From Rhodeus uyekii (Eukaryota; Chordata; Actinopteri; Cypriniformes; Acheilognathidae), in NCBI GenBank assembly GCA_037043235.1, contig JAWRVZ010000182.1:1-64000 (forward strand): a DNA stretch of 64,000 nt, given 5' to 3'. This document shows, one piece after another, positions 35,074 through 45,009 of this stretch (the stretch's first letter is position 1; every line of letters starts with the position of its first letter). The notes under the pieces are model-generated. The model saw nothing but the letters and a program-made list of their open reading frames with translations, was not told where the DNA came from and did not search any database. Made by a program: the position numbers and the translations under genes.

Positions 35074-36763
35074 TACAGGGTTTGCTAAGCTAGTCGCATC
35101 CAAAGTAGTATCTAAAGCCCTTGCATTCTTACTATCCTCGATTAAAGTTTGGATGCGTGTCTCTAATTCTGAAATCTTCTCTGTCAGCCTAACTATGTCC
35201 CTACATTTATCACATGTGAAGCCTTCACAGCTGACAGAGACAGACAGACTATGCATGAAGCAGGCAGTGCAAGTGACAATTTTGAGAGATGACATGACTC
35301 ACCGCGTGTGTTGATCCAACTTGTTGACCAGTTGTTTGATGAAGTCGGGGAAAAAAGGCGCGAGCGAGAAAAACCCTGTATGCACGGAGAGTAAGATAGC
35401 ACAATGCTAACGCGTTTAGCGACTTAGATTAAAGCTAACGATTGCAATATATTAAATATTCTAATATTGTATTTAGCAATATAAACGAACGTCGAGTTTG
35501 TTTAAAAAAAAAATCAAGTTTATATGACGGTACAAATGCAATCCACTCGAGCAGACAGGAAACAGCAGTGCAGCAGTCAAAAACGGTCCGTCTGGCATCA
35601 GAGACCACCAGTTAGTGCGTGAGTTTTTCATGGAACGTGAACTCTTGTGTTGTTGAGGAAGGTTCTGTATTGTCAGTACTGAAGAAAGTGTTGTCTTAAT
35701 TCTGCTTTTTTTCAGAGAGTGGTTTGATTTGGGTGCTTTTCCAGAACTCATCGCAGCAGTCCAATGTTGGAAAGAGGAGCCAAGGAGATATGGAGCAGGT
35801 GCCAAACAGGAAAAGGCATCTATCATGAGCACTTCCACCAACTCACCTTTAACACGTGGATGCACCCATAGCTGTAGTAAATGAAGACCTAAGGGTGGTC
35901 ACAATCAAACAGAAAGTCTGCTTCACTCGAGCCTGGATGGTCATGAATACAGGCTCCTTCAGGACGAGGTGCTGTAGCACAGGTTGACCAAGAGAGAACC
36001 TGACCGAAGAGTAAGAAGACAGATTTAGCCTTGCAACGACTTCTTTAACGACTTTGTCTTACCTCTGTCCTGTCTTCCCCCTTTAAGGTGGTCTAGCGTT
36101 GAAACAGATGTGGGGATTAAAGCTTCCAGGGAAACCCCAGCAAGGGACGAACCTAAGTTCCGGTTTAAAATCCTAAGTTCTTTTGTCAAACCTCGCTCAC
36201 GTCTGTCTTGTGGTTGTGTTTTGTGGCACCTTTGTAGAAAGCGATCATTGTCTTGCCCAAGACAAAATACCACATTAATGCAAAAAGTTTAAATGTTTGC
36301 AGGAGGGTGATATTGTACTTCGGATAAAACGGCAGATACAACAATCAGGTGTCATGGAAAAAGTGGGCCTGACAAGGCTTCATTTCCAGGTCAGCCTTAG
36401 CACGTTCCCTAAGGGCACAACCGATGTCAAGGTTCTGAAATGTCTACACGAAGAATCGTTTATGCACGTGTGAGGTTTCAGCTAAAAGATTTTCTACATT
36501 TCGCTTTAATGAGTAGACTACAAAGCATCAAATGCGTAGTAGTAATGCTCCGGAGATCCATGACATTATGGATTGTTGCGCGTATTCCACATATCTTAAC
36601 AATAGGCTTCAAAGAGATTGTGGAAGTGCTTGTTGCTTTTGGCCCTGACATGTGCACTAAAACCTCACGGACACTTTAAAGCCCAAAGAAATCAATTACG
36701 CAAAACCATTTCAGAGGAGAGGTGCATCGGAATGGAATGCCGATTTAGTGTTGAGTGTAGGCT

Positions 36764-36995
36764 GAGACTGTATTTTCAGGGATCATTTCTGTAGTACTTT
36801 GTTTGGTAATGAGTTTTGAAAGTGTTTATCTCTCAAACCATGATGATGATGATGATGATGATGATGAGTCATGGTACTCCTTTCTGAGCGTGAATTTGGT
36901 ACAGAGCAGCGACTCAGGTTCTGAGTTCTGTGTTGTTGATAAACGTTCTGTATTGTCTTCTGCAATATGGAAGAATGGGTTATGTTTTTCGTGGT
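36764..36995 (+). pseudogene. U3 snoRNA pseudogene with GAT expansion
   Basis: Aligns to the whole U3. The 5' end is GAGACTG, the contact block GATCATTTCTGTAGT, and the C'-region GATGATGA has expanded into about eight GAT repeats (36,840-36,867). Box B is GAGCGTGAA. Box C has become TTGATAA. The 3' end reads TTTTTCGTGGT, so box D is lost. Clearly dead. Confidence 0.8.
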
Positions 36996-37255
36996 GTACT
37001 AGGTTTTAAGCCATGCTTTAATTTTGGATCTACGAATTCTGTAGTGCAGAATCTTGTGACATGGGCTGAGACTTTATGTTGTGTGTGACAAAAGAAAAAG
37101 AAAAAAAACGTTTTTATGGTAAAAGTTGGCCTGGATACATGCTTGTTCTGTAGTGCGAGATCAGCTGGCGCTGCTAGTTTTCTAAAAGCACTGTCAATGG
37201 CAAGCTTTTTAAATGCCAGTGTTAGAAACCGCCAGTCAGTGGATTAGTTTTTAGC

Positions 37256-37408
37256 GTTCCTGTAGCTCAATCAATAGAGCATTGATGTTAATAACGCTAA
37301 GGTCATGGGTTTGAACCCAGGGAAAGCAAGAATTGATCCAATGTGTTCCTTGAATGCAATGTAAGTCGCTTTGGATAAAAGCATCTACCAAAATGCATAA
37401 ATGTAAAT
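37256..37408 (+). mobile_element. tRNA-derived SINE with an L2-type tail
   Basis: The head is tRNA-like: GTTCCTGTAGCTCAATCAAT at the A-box position and GGGTTTGAACCC as the B box (37,307-37,318). An unrelated middle follows, then the tail TGTAAGTCGCTTTGGATAAA, AGCATCTACC and AAATGCATAAATG. It interrupts the second U3 copy of the unit, with similar AGTTTTTAGC and AGTTTTGC on either side as a probable target duplication. The architecture fits cyprinid SINEs of the HAmo kind (from memory). Its tail matches the 3' end of LINE-D in this window. Confidence 0.85.
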
Positions 37409-37580
37409 GAGTTTTGCTGTGAACTGTTGTGTTGTTGAGGAAGGTTCTCTTTTTGTCAGTACTGAAGAAAGGGGTGTGATCTGAATGTTGTCATTATTCT
37501 GCTTTTTTTCAGAAAGTTGTTTGATTTAAGCGCTTTTATAGATTGCATTGCAGCAATCTAATGTTAGAAAGAGGAGCGTC

Positions 37581-39497
37581 CTTTGTATGAATCCTATATT
37601 TTGTATGGACTGGTGTTTTTAATACTTAGAATAAAATAAAAAAAGCTTGCACAAAGGCAACACTGATAACAATAAAATAAAATCAAGTAAAAGCTTCAAA
37701 ATTTATTAGAGCTAAAACTGTTAATTTTCAGTATGAATTTTTATGCATTATAGATCTTTATTTCAACAAAAAAAAGTGTATAAGATCTTTAGGTGTTGGA
37801 GAGGTAAAATCCCCTTGAAAGGAATCACAATTGTAAATATCGGGTTACAGTACTATGTGTAAATCAAGTCATGATTTTAATATGTACAGCAAATTTCAAA
37901 CTTCAAGGACAATTATAGAATTGTATTAAATAAATTTGAGTGATCTGATGCCGGTAGTGCAGGGAAGCGTTCTTTGCCATGTTCCCTTTTATCCACTGTT
38001 GTATCAGACCTCCGACAGAAGAGGGCAAGATTTCCCTTAAAACAGTCGAACGGCTGTAAGTCATGTGTCCCGTGCATTCTCCGTCCTCAGGGATGCACCT
38101 CATTCTCTGTGGAGCTGATGGATCTGGTGACCGCACCACAAACACACTCAAAAGACGAGTCTTCAAACGACAACACGGTTTTTAATGAGTTCTGGGTCAA
38201 TAAAGCGCTTGTGTTTCCTTCAGAGATTATAGTTCATCTAGTGGTTGACAAAAGATTAACAAAACACTTTACGATTGGAGAATAGCGCTTTTCCTCGTGT
38301 GATGGTGTTTGTCTTTTTGCATGACTCTGGTATTGGCGTTCACGTCTCCTCCTCCTCCTCCTCCTCCTCCTCCTCCTCCTCCTCCTCCTCCTCCTCCTCC
38401 TCCTCCTCCTCCTCCTCCTCCTCCTCCTCATCATCATCATCATCATCATCGCACTTGCGCTTTCACTGCCCAGTAGCATCACGAGGATACGGACAGGTAT
38501 TACTGCATGTTCACTGGTTAATAAATCGAGTCCATGACTTTTGAATAATGCTTCTCAAAAGGGTACAGAGACAGAATGTGGCTTTATTCTCAACGAATTC
38601 ATGTGAACACTATTACCTTTGTTAATTAACGATAGGATCAGCCTACAAATTAATACAAAATTATGACCATGCTTTATTTTAATGCAGCAAAAATAATAGT
38701 AAATTAAAATGAGCTGAAAGATAATGTTCTGAACGTTTCCAACATTCAGTCATTTATTGGCAGCAGTTTCACCAGCAGCAGATGGTAGAAACAGTATTCC
38801 TACTAAATCAGAATTAAATTACTCTGTAAAAATTGTATTTCTTTTTCCCCCCCAGTAAATTACGTAGTCACAAATGTAGCTACTGTGAAATCAATGCATG
38901 CTGGGTGATTTTTTTCATATTGACTGTGAAAGAACAGCAGAATGATGCTGACATCACTATAAATTACTGCTCTTGTTTTAATGTGATTTCACATTATAAT
39001 GTTATTATATATAGTAAATAAATAATCTCACACCCGTTTACAGAAATTTTTATTCTCATATAAAAAGTAAACACTAACTAACAGAGCACACCATAATCTG
39101 GTAAAAATGAATCGAATCTAGAATCCAAGTCGTAGTCAAACGGCTGTCAGTCAAAAATTGCAATCACTATCTCAGACACAAATACTCTGGTGCGACACTC
39201 AAGATCAGGCAAAACAACAAACCATACAAAATATAGGCAGAGCGATATACAGCAATATGCAAGTGGTTGAATTTTTGTAGTGGTCTTATTATCTGGAAAG
39301 GCAGGAGTAGAGAACCAGTTATCAGAATCTGCCCATGTACACAGAAACAATTTACACTTCAAATGAACAAATGACTCAAACTCTTAAAAGCAATGCCGCG
39401 CGTTATTTTACATTATTATATCATGCTTGTGTACTGCTGAACTGATTTATAGCACACCGGAAAACTCACTTTTTAATCAAGTTTTTAACACAGCATT
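37581..39497. other. Unassigned AT-rich sequence with a trinucleotide tract
   Basis: No gene or mobile element recognised. Short open frames are present but none has family motifs or codon structure I can support. Apart from the TCC/ATC tract at 38,347-38,450 it is ordinary AT-rich intergenic sequence. A hidden old repeat or host exon cannot be excluded. Confidence 0.4.
38347..38450. repeat. TCC trinucleotide repeat followed by ATC repeat
   Basis: About 27 uninterrupted TCC units, then about seven ATC units. Serine-rich and arginine-rich open frames here are artefacts of the repeat. Confidence 0.97.
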
Positions 39498-39878
39498 TGT
39501 CACGAAACTTTCAGGGAGGACTCAAGTGCAGGAGAAAATATAGGATTTATTTAGAATAACAAAAGAACACAAAATGCAAACAAAAACCCACGATGGGGAA
39601 AACATAACATAAACATAAATCCTAAACATAAAACAAACCGGATGGAACGGGTAAACAACCAACACAGGAACAGATATGAAAAGACAACGACACCACACAG
39701 GATTAAATGGGGAACACATGAGGAGAGGTAACGAGCTGAGAACAGCTGACAACACTCAAGGGAAACGAGATAACAAGGTGGGTGGGGTACACAATGACAA
39801 GACACCACAAAGGGGCAGTGCCAGGGCTCTGTCAACAGACACTCGAAAAGACCAAACTGCAATGACAGAGCCGTGACA
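39498..39878 (-). mobile_element. LTR-like or short inverted-end repeat (TGTCACG...CGTGACA)
   Basis: 381 bp with TGTCACG and CGTGACA ends. The flanks GCATT and GCAGT agree at four of five positions, a possible 5-bp duplication. Read on the minus strand it has AATAAA about 60 bp before the end. Lack of coding, TG...CA ends and a poly-A signal fit a solo LTR, but a non-autonomous element of another class is possible. Confidence 0.5.
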
Positions 39879-40440
39879 GCAGTGGACTTGATTCTGATCT
39901 AATTTCTTTACTTTGTTTTCTTTATGTTGTTGTTTGATGTTTGTTTTTTTGTTTAGTTTTTTTTTTTTTTTTTGGAAAGTGCCTTGTGCACCTTTTGGCT
40001 ACAGTTTGTGCTGTTGATCTATTTCGTCATGTTCCGAAAGTGGAAGTGTCACCATTGTTTTAAGTATTGATGATTAGGTTATGTCAAGTTTTTCAATTAT
40101 GTATTTTAGCAGTTACTTTATTGTTGTGAGATAATCATCTATAACCAGTTATGAATTTGATTGAGAATTAAGATTCTATTTATTTAGTGTGTTAATGTCT
40201 AATCAAATGTATTAAACTTGTTTAGTTAGAGTAGAAATTGAACATCGATATAAAAGGTCTAAAATCTCGAGAATGTGGACACTAGTCACCATTTTTGTGT
40301 CTTCAAAACTAGTAAATTGGTAATCAATTACGTTTATTACAGTGGCACAAGTAGAAACGATATTACAATGTCAGTTCATCAAGCATGTTAACTCATATCC
40401 TTGTGTTGATGTAGCAACAGAAGTTTATCAGCACACTAAA
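39879..40440. other. Unassigned AT-rich spacer
   Basis: No gene or repeat recognised other than a T run at about 39,958-39,975. Confidence 0.4.
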
Positions 40441-40892
40441 ATCACTTCACGAGTTCACACTTACAAATGATTCAGGAGCAATAAATGGTAAGCATATTTG
40501 GCGTGCTGTCCGAGGAGAGGGCTCCGAGCTCGGTATTTAGCCCGAACCTGGAGCACTCCCCCCGTATCCTGACTTTGATAGGAACAATTAAGTGTGAGGA
40601 GTTGGGGTGGTGGAGGGATGCCGAAAAATGTCAAAGAGCTGTAGGTGAGTCAAACATGTCTATATATACATGCTTCCTCTCCTGCTGATAGGATGAGGTG
40701 TAATTGCTGATGACGTGTAGGTTGTGTTAATCATTTGAACGTGCTCCTCCCGAACTTTGTTAATAAAACATCATTTCACGAGTTCACACTTACAAATGAT
40801 TCAGGAGCAATAAATGGTAAGCATATTTGGCGTGCTGTCCGAGGAGAGGGCTCCGAGCTCGGTATTTAGCCCGAACCTGGAGCACTCCCCCA
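40441..40892. repeat. Direct repeats A1, B1 and A2
   Basis: A1 (40,441-40,562) and A2 (40,771-40,892) are almost identical over 122 bp, ending in GAGCACTCCCCC. Between them lie 56 bp found only once and B1 (40,619-40,770), whose partner is at 47,784. B contains GAACTTTGTTAATAAAACAT at its right end. Confidence 0.92.
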
Positions 40893-41159
40893 AAAATTGC
40901 AACCTAGTCGGACAGCCGCTAAGATTTTGATGACCCCCCAAAGAATTGCGAGGTTACAGCTGAGGGGGGGTTAATTGTGAGTTCGGGAGGGCAGATGAAT
41001 GTTACTGTAGAGGGCTTGAGGTGCGGAGGGGATGATATGGCTTTAGCATTGGATATGTGTTTGTTGTTCAATTTGTTGCAAGAAAGAGAATTGGGTGTAA
41101 TTTGGTTTCTGGGAGTATGAGGGGTACCTCTGAAACTACTCCCCTGGCTGCCATAAGAG

Positions 41160-42115
41160 TAGGGAGGTATGTAGCCACCGCGGTAGGGGAAACCTCCGTG
41201 GTCGCTGCAGGAGCAGGGGGCACATCGCTGCCGTGATAGTGGAAACCCCTCGGGGCCGCTGCGGGAGGCAGGAGGTACGTCGCCGCTGCGACAGTGGAAA
41301 CCCCTCGGGCCGATGCGGGAGGCAGGAGGTACATCGCTGCCGTGACGGTGGAAACCCCTCGGGGCCGCTGTGGGAGCAGGAGGCACATCACTACCGTAGC
41401 AGTGGAAACCCCTCGGGGCCCTCACAGCAGCAGGAGGCACGTCAACGTCGTAGCAGGGGAAAACCCCTCTGGGCCCCCGCATCGGCAGGAGGCACGTCAA
41501 CGTCGTAGCAGGGGAAAACCCCTCTGGGCCCCCGCATCGGCAGGAGGCACGTCACTGTCGTAGCAGGGGAAACCCCTCTGGGCCCCCGTGTCGGCAGGAG
41601 ATACGTCGCTACCATTACAGCGGAAGAACCCCTCGGGGCCGCTGCAGGACCAAGGTGGTGCGTCGCCTCCGCGGCAGGGGAAACCCCCGTGGTCGCTGCA
41701 GGAGCAGGAGGCACGTCGCCGCCGTAATAGTGGAAACCCCTCGGGGCCGCTGTGGGAGGCAGGAGGTACGTCGCCGCTGCGACAGTGGAAACCCCTCGGG
41801 GCCGCTGCGGCAGGCAGGAGGTACGTCGCTGCCGTGACGGTGGAAACCCCTCGGGGCCGCTGTGGGAGCAGGAGGCACATCACTACCGTAGCAGTTGAAA
41901 CCCCTCAGGGCCCTCACAGCAGCAGGAGGCACGTCAGCGTCGTAGCAGGGGAAACCCCTCTGGGCCCCCGCATCGGCAGGAGGCACGTCTCCGTCGCAGC
42001 AGGGGAAAACCCCTCTGGGCCCCCACGTTGGCAGGAGGCACGTCGCTACCATTGCATCGAAAAACCCCTCAGGGCCGCTGCAGGACCAAAGGGGTACGTC
42101 GCCGCCGCGGTGGTG
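41160..42115 (-). repeat. 54-60 bp minisatellite that could encode an 18-20 residue repeat
   Basis: About 16 variable units, each with GGAAACCCCTCGGGGCCGC or GGGAAACCCCTCTGGGCCCC and then GCAGGAGGCACGTCGC or a variant. Unit length is mostly a multiple of three, so the minus strand stays open over long stretches with repeats of the type PRGFHxxGSDVPPA. The overlapping minus frames run 42,196-41,615 and 41,500-40,919. Whether it is translated is unknown. Confidence 0.85.
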
Positions 42116-42180
42116 GAACTGATTTTGGAGAGATTGGCTCCCTTGGGAGTATGAAAGCACATCAACCCTGTAACTGAGCT

Positions 42181-42425
42181 CCTGCGGGAGCGTCACTGCT
42201 GCGGCAGTGGAAGGTAGAGAGAGCTTGCTCCTGCGGGAGCGTCACTGCTGCGGCAGTGGAAGTTAGAGAGAGCTTGCTCCTGCGGGAGCGTCACTGCTGC
42301 GGCACTGGAAGTTTTAGAGAGAGCTTGCTCCTGCGGGAGCGTCACTACTGCGGCAGTGGATAGTTTGAGAAGCCTTGCTCCTGCGGGAGCGTCACTGCTG
42401 CGGCAGTGGATAGTCTGAGAAGGGG
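42181..42425. repeat. 49-51 bp minisatellite, five units
   Basis: Units start at 42,181, 42,230, 42,279, 42,329 and 42,380, each with CCTGCGGGAGCGTCACTGCT, GCGGCAGTGGA and AGAGAGCTTGCT or variants. The same two motifs reappear singly at 43,350-43,505. Confidence 0.9.
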
Positions 42426-43028
42426 TGAAGAAAGATTTAGTTTGGGAAAGGAAATTAGGAGGAAAAGAAGCCGGGGCCGTATGCGGAGCAGCCTCACGCT
42501 TAGGTCGGCCCCTGGGGCTTGGGGAGGAACGGAAGGATTAGAAAGAGGGAGAGTTTGGGAAAGGACATTAGGAGGAAAGGAAGCCGGGGCCGCGTGCGGA
42601 GGCAGCCTCGCGCTTAGGTCGGCCCCTGGGGCTTGGGAAGGAACGGAAAGATTAGAAAGAGGGATAGTTTGGGATAGGATATTAGGGGGAAAAGAAGCCG
42701 GGGCCGCATGCGGAGGCAGCCTCACACTTAGGTCGGCCCCTGGGGCTTTGGGAGGAACGAAAAGATTAGAAAGGGGGATAGTTTGGGGAAAGAGGTGGGG
42801 AGTCTGGGCCTGCAACGCTAACGGAGGCAGCCTCACGCTAGGATTAGATGGGGGGGGGGCTGCAGGCCAGACGTAAGGGAGAGGGTTAGGAATGGGTATG
42901 AATTGATGAGAGTGTGCAGTGTCAGTGAGTGACGGGAGTGTCAGTGCTGCGGCAATGAAAGTAGTGGCCATGAAGTTGTAAGTGGGGAGGAGCTGATGCT
43001 TAAACGGAAGACCTTGTTTGATGTGCAA
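42345..43028 (-). CDS. Hypothetical proline-rich frame with three 38-residue repeats
   Basis: A 227-codon frame on the minus strand. The N-terminal quarter is unremarkable, followed by proline-rich repeats of about 38 residues (113-114 bp at DNA level; GAAGCCGGGGCCG recurs at 42,467, 42,580 and 42,694) with the core QAPGADLSVRLPPHAAPASF. It sits inside the putative Ngaro-like element, where a gag-like product would be expected, but I find no gag motif. It may be open only because the repeat unit is near a multiple of three. Confidence 0.3.
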   Translation of the reverse strand: MHIKQGLPFKHQLLPTYNFMATTFIAAALTLPSLTDTAHSHQFIPIPNPLPYVWPAAPPPSNPSVRLPPLALQAQTPHLFPQTIPLSNLFVPPKAPGADLSVRLPPHAAPASFPPNILSQTIPLSNLSVPSQAPGADLSARLPPHAAPASFPPNVLSQTLPLSNPSVPPQAPGADLSVRLLRIRPRLLFLLISFPKLNLSSPLLRLSTAAAVTLPQEQGFSNYPLPQ

Positions 43029-43560
43029 TCTGTTTGATCTGATGTGGCTCTTGAAGCTTCTGAAGACCAGCAGCGCAATGCTTGTATTTGCTGTTGGGAA
43101 AGGCCTTTGCGTAGCCGTGGTTGCTGCACCTATGCGAAATGAATGGCTGGATAAATGGTCTGTTGGGAATCTGGTTTGGGTAGTGTAGCTTTAAGAAGTT
43201 TGGAACCGGAACGTGTAATGGGGTTGGAATCGTCTATGGAGAGTGGGTCGGATGGGAGTTTAGCCTGCGAGTTTCTGAAATGAAAGTAGGCTGAGTGGAT
43301 GTGATGGTGAGTTATGAGCGTCTGAAGAAACCAAAGCCAGTATGAACATGGCTTCACTGCTGCGGCAGTGGGAAAATTCCCCCTTGGCTGACTCCTGCGG
43401 GAGTGTGGGGGAACATCATTGCTGCGGCAATGGAGGCGGCAGTGGAATAATTTGCGTTTGAACTGAGCTCATGCGGGAGTGTGGAGCTGCGTCACTACTG
43501 CGGAAATGTAGAACTTCCTCTGAACTTAATCGCATTTTGGATAGTGGAGATTGTCTATTT

Positions 43561-44938
43561 CAGGGGTCGGCAACCCAAAATGTTGAAAGAGCCATATTGG
43601 ACCAAAAAAACAAAAAACAAATATGTCTGGAGCCGCAAAAAATTAAAAGCCTTATATAAGCCTCATAATGAAGGCAACACATGCTGTATGTATCTATATT
43701 AGCTGTATTTAGCCTACTATAAAAATGATTAGATTGGCCATAAATACATAATGAGCATTTATGATTAAATGTTTATTTTCCCTGCAGTGCATTCTGTTGA
43801 GAACGACGCACCACGCGACAGTTCTGTTGTACGATGTCGCCTCAAGTTTAACTTCTTTACAATATTAATGAATTGTTTCATTGCTTTGATAAAATTAAAG
43901 AAATGCAATAAAGAAATCCGATTTTTGATGTCATTTTTATTTTGACGATTCGAGAAAAAAATGGAATGTGCATAACGTGCCCCTTATTTGGGCACTAAAC
44001 AAGTGCAATAAAATGCAGCCTGCATTTACAAAAATAAAACCGCAGCCTTTTAAAAAGGTAAAGTATATAGACTCAAATTAATACAGTTTAAGTTTAATTT
44101 CTGTGCAAATGCCAAACAAGTCAGTGCAAGGGTAAAACGCAAAAGTTTGAACTGTGAACGGTTTTCCACGTTTTATTATCTCCCGGGTTGCATCAAAACT
44201 TGCAGCAGTAGTGGAGTTTGGAGATGCAACCCACTTCTTAAATCTATTTTTTTCGCTCCTCTAATTTCTCCAGAAGCAATGCAATCGCACTTTTTCTCTT
44301 TCCCAACTGGATACTCGGCTGCAAATGTAGCATGCCTTCCCTGGAAATGTCTTTCCACATTACTCTTTTTGTTATTTGACAACTTTTCGCTAAGAAGCAA
44401 ACATTCAGGCAATCCTTCCGCATTGGCAATGAATGCAAATGATTCGGTCCAAGAAACATTGAATCCTCTGTTCTCCACAGTAATTTTTCTCTTTTCCCCT
44501 TTGGGATGCATGGTCCACCACACAGCCGCCGGTAGTGATGGGACATCTGAAGCGAGGTTCCGGAGCTTGTGTCGAGCAAAAAGGGGCGTTCCAGATGAAG
44601 CACCGATTCGAGGCGTGTATCGTTTCCGCGAAAATCACGTGACGATGACAAACGAGGCTTCGGTTTCTGTTGAATACGTCATTGCTTCATTCTGAGTATC
44701 GCTTCCGGATAAAAGTGGTTCAAAACCTCGCGCCTCTTGTGCAGTGTTGCCAGATTGAGCGGGTGCGGACCGATCACGCATGCTGTTCGACACTCCGTTC
44801 CTCCGTGGGCGGAGCGATAGCGGACCGAGCGCGGATAGTGGGACTGCTGCTACAAGTTACGTGCAGGGGATGAAAGAGCCGCAGCACAGGGGTGAAAGAG
44901 CCGCATGCGGCTCCGGAGCCGCGGGTTGCCGACCCCTG
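43561..44938 (-). mobile_element. hAT transposon (1.4 kb) with 8-bp duplication
   Basis: Terminal inverted repeats CAGGGGTCGGCAACCC at 43,561 and GGGTTGCCGACCCCTG at 44,938. The flanking 8-bp duplication GTCTATTT lies at 43,553-43,560 and 44,939-44,946, the target length of hAT elements. It carries an N-terminal piece of a hAT transposase on the minus strand. The 44,530-44,690 stretch looks like an end of another hAT family (TAGTGATG start). Confidence 0.95.
44300..44523 (-). pseudogene. hAT transposase N-terminal fragment (BED-finger region)
   Basis: The minus-strand frame starts MWWTMHPKGEKRKITVENRG and continues NVSWTESFAFI, LPECLLLSEKLSNNKKSNVE and RHFQGRHATF. This resembles the KR-K...ENR-F...W...CL-C...N-RH-H region at the start of ZBED/GTF2IRD2-type hAT transposases. 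The second cysteine of the finger is replaced (CLLLSE), so the finger is broken. The catalytic domain is absent. Confidence 0.65.
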
Positions 44939-45009
44939 GTCTATTTCCTCAACTTCTGTTGTCTCTTGTGGCAGTGAAAGCCGTTTCTGGAGAAACTGAT
45001 TTGATCAAA

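Larger units (their letters stand above)
33045..35295 (-). pseudogene. L2-B ORF1, split by a transposon
   Basis: The N-terminal part at 35,295-35,076 encodes a cysteine-rich stretch (CTACFMHS, CEGFTCDKC) and a coiled coil. The C-terminal part at 33,444-33,045 encodes the SGNH-like esterase, including the ELASTMSGTVICSGPLPM and RDGIHPTWDGAA regions, with stops and indels. The two are separated by the pogo-like element at 33,445-35,073, which entered at a TA. GAND cannot be read cleanly in the frame, so this esterase copy is decayed. Confidence 0.8.
30237..35580 (-). mobile_element. L2-B: second L2 copy, internally deleted, split by a pogo-like element
   Basis: Same family as L2-A in the opposite orientation. 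The 3' tail at the left is CAAGT repeats on the + strand, followed by the shared 3' UTR (30,255-30,870). It has an ORF2 C-terminus, a deletion removing the RT core (junction near 31,479), an intact-looking endonuclease, ORF1, and a 5' UTR up to about 35,580 that L2-A lacks. A 1.6-kb pogo-like element interrupts ORF1. Beyond its 5' end diverged U3 units resume, but LINE-E does not, so the flanks have been rearranged. Confidence 0.87.
35585..37580 (+). repeat. Most diverged U3 units at the edge of the array
   Basis: 35,585-36,194 is the 3' part of one unit, including the second U3-like copy. 36,195 to about 37,580 is another unit with its own U3 (36,764) and second copy. Many substitutions and indels separate them from the main array, except 36,040-36,540, which is still close to consensus. 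A SINE sits at 37,256. Recognisable array sequence ends near 37,580. Confidence 0.85.

Noticed and set aside
37256..37330. tRNA gene
   Set aside because: The A- and B-box-like sequences are followed directly by a LINE-type tail and there is no proper acceptor-stem closure. It is a SINE head.
38234..38544. Poly-serine and poly-arginine frames
   Set aside because: Direct translation of the TCC/GGA trinucleotide repeat.
40485..40688. 67-codon frame in the A/B direct repeats
   Set aside because: Half of it lies in a repeat that recurs at 40,771 without the same continuation. No protein features.
41160..42425. CRISPR-like array
   Set aside because: Units are contiguous variable minisatellites without unique spacers, in a eukaryotic repeat.
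44147..44695. 182-codon + strand frame in the hAT element
   Set aside because: Antisense to the transposase-like fragment and running into its non-coding part. No domain recognised.
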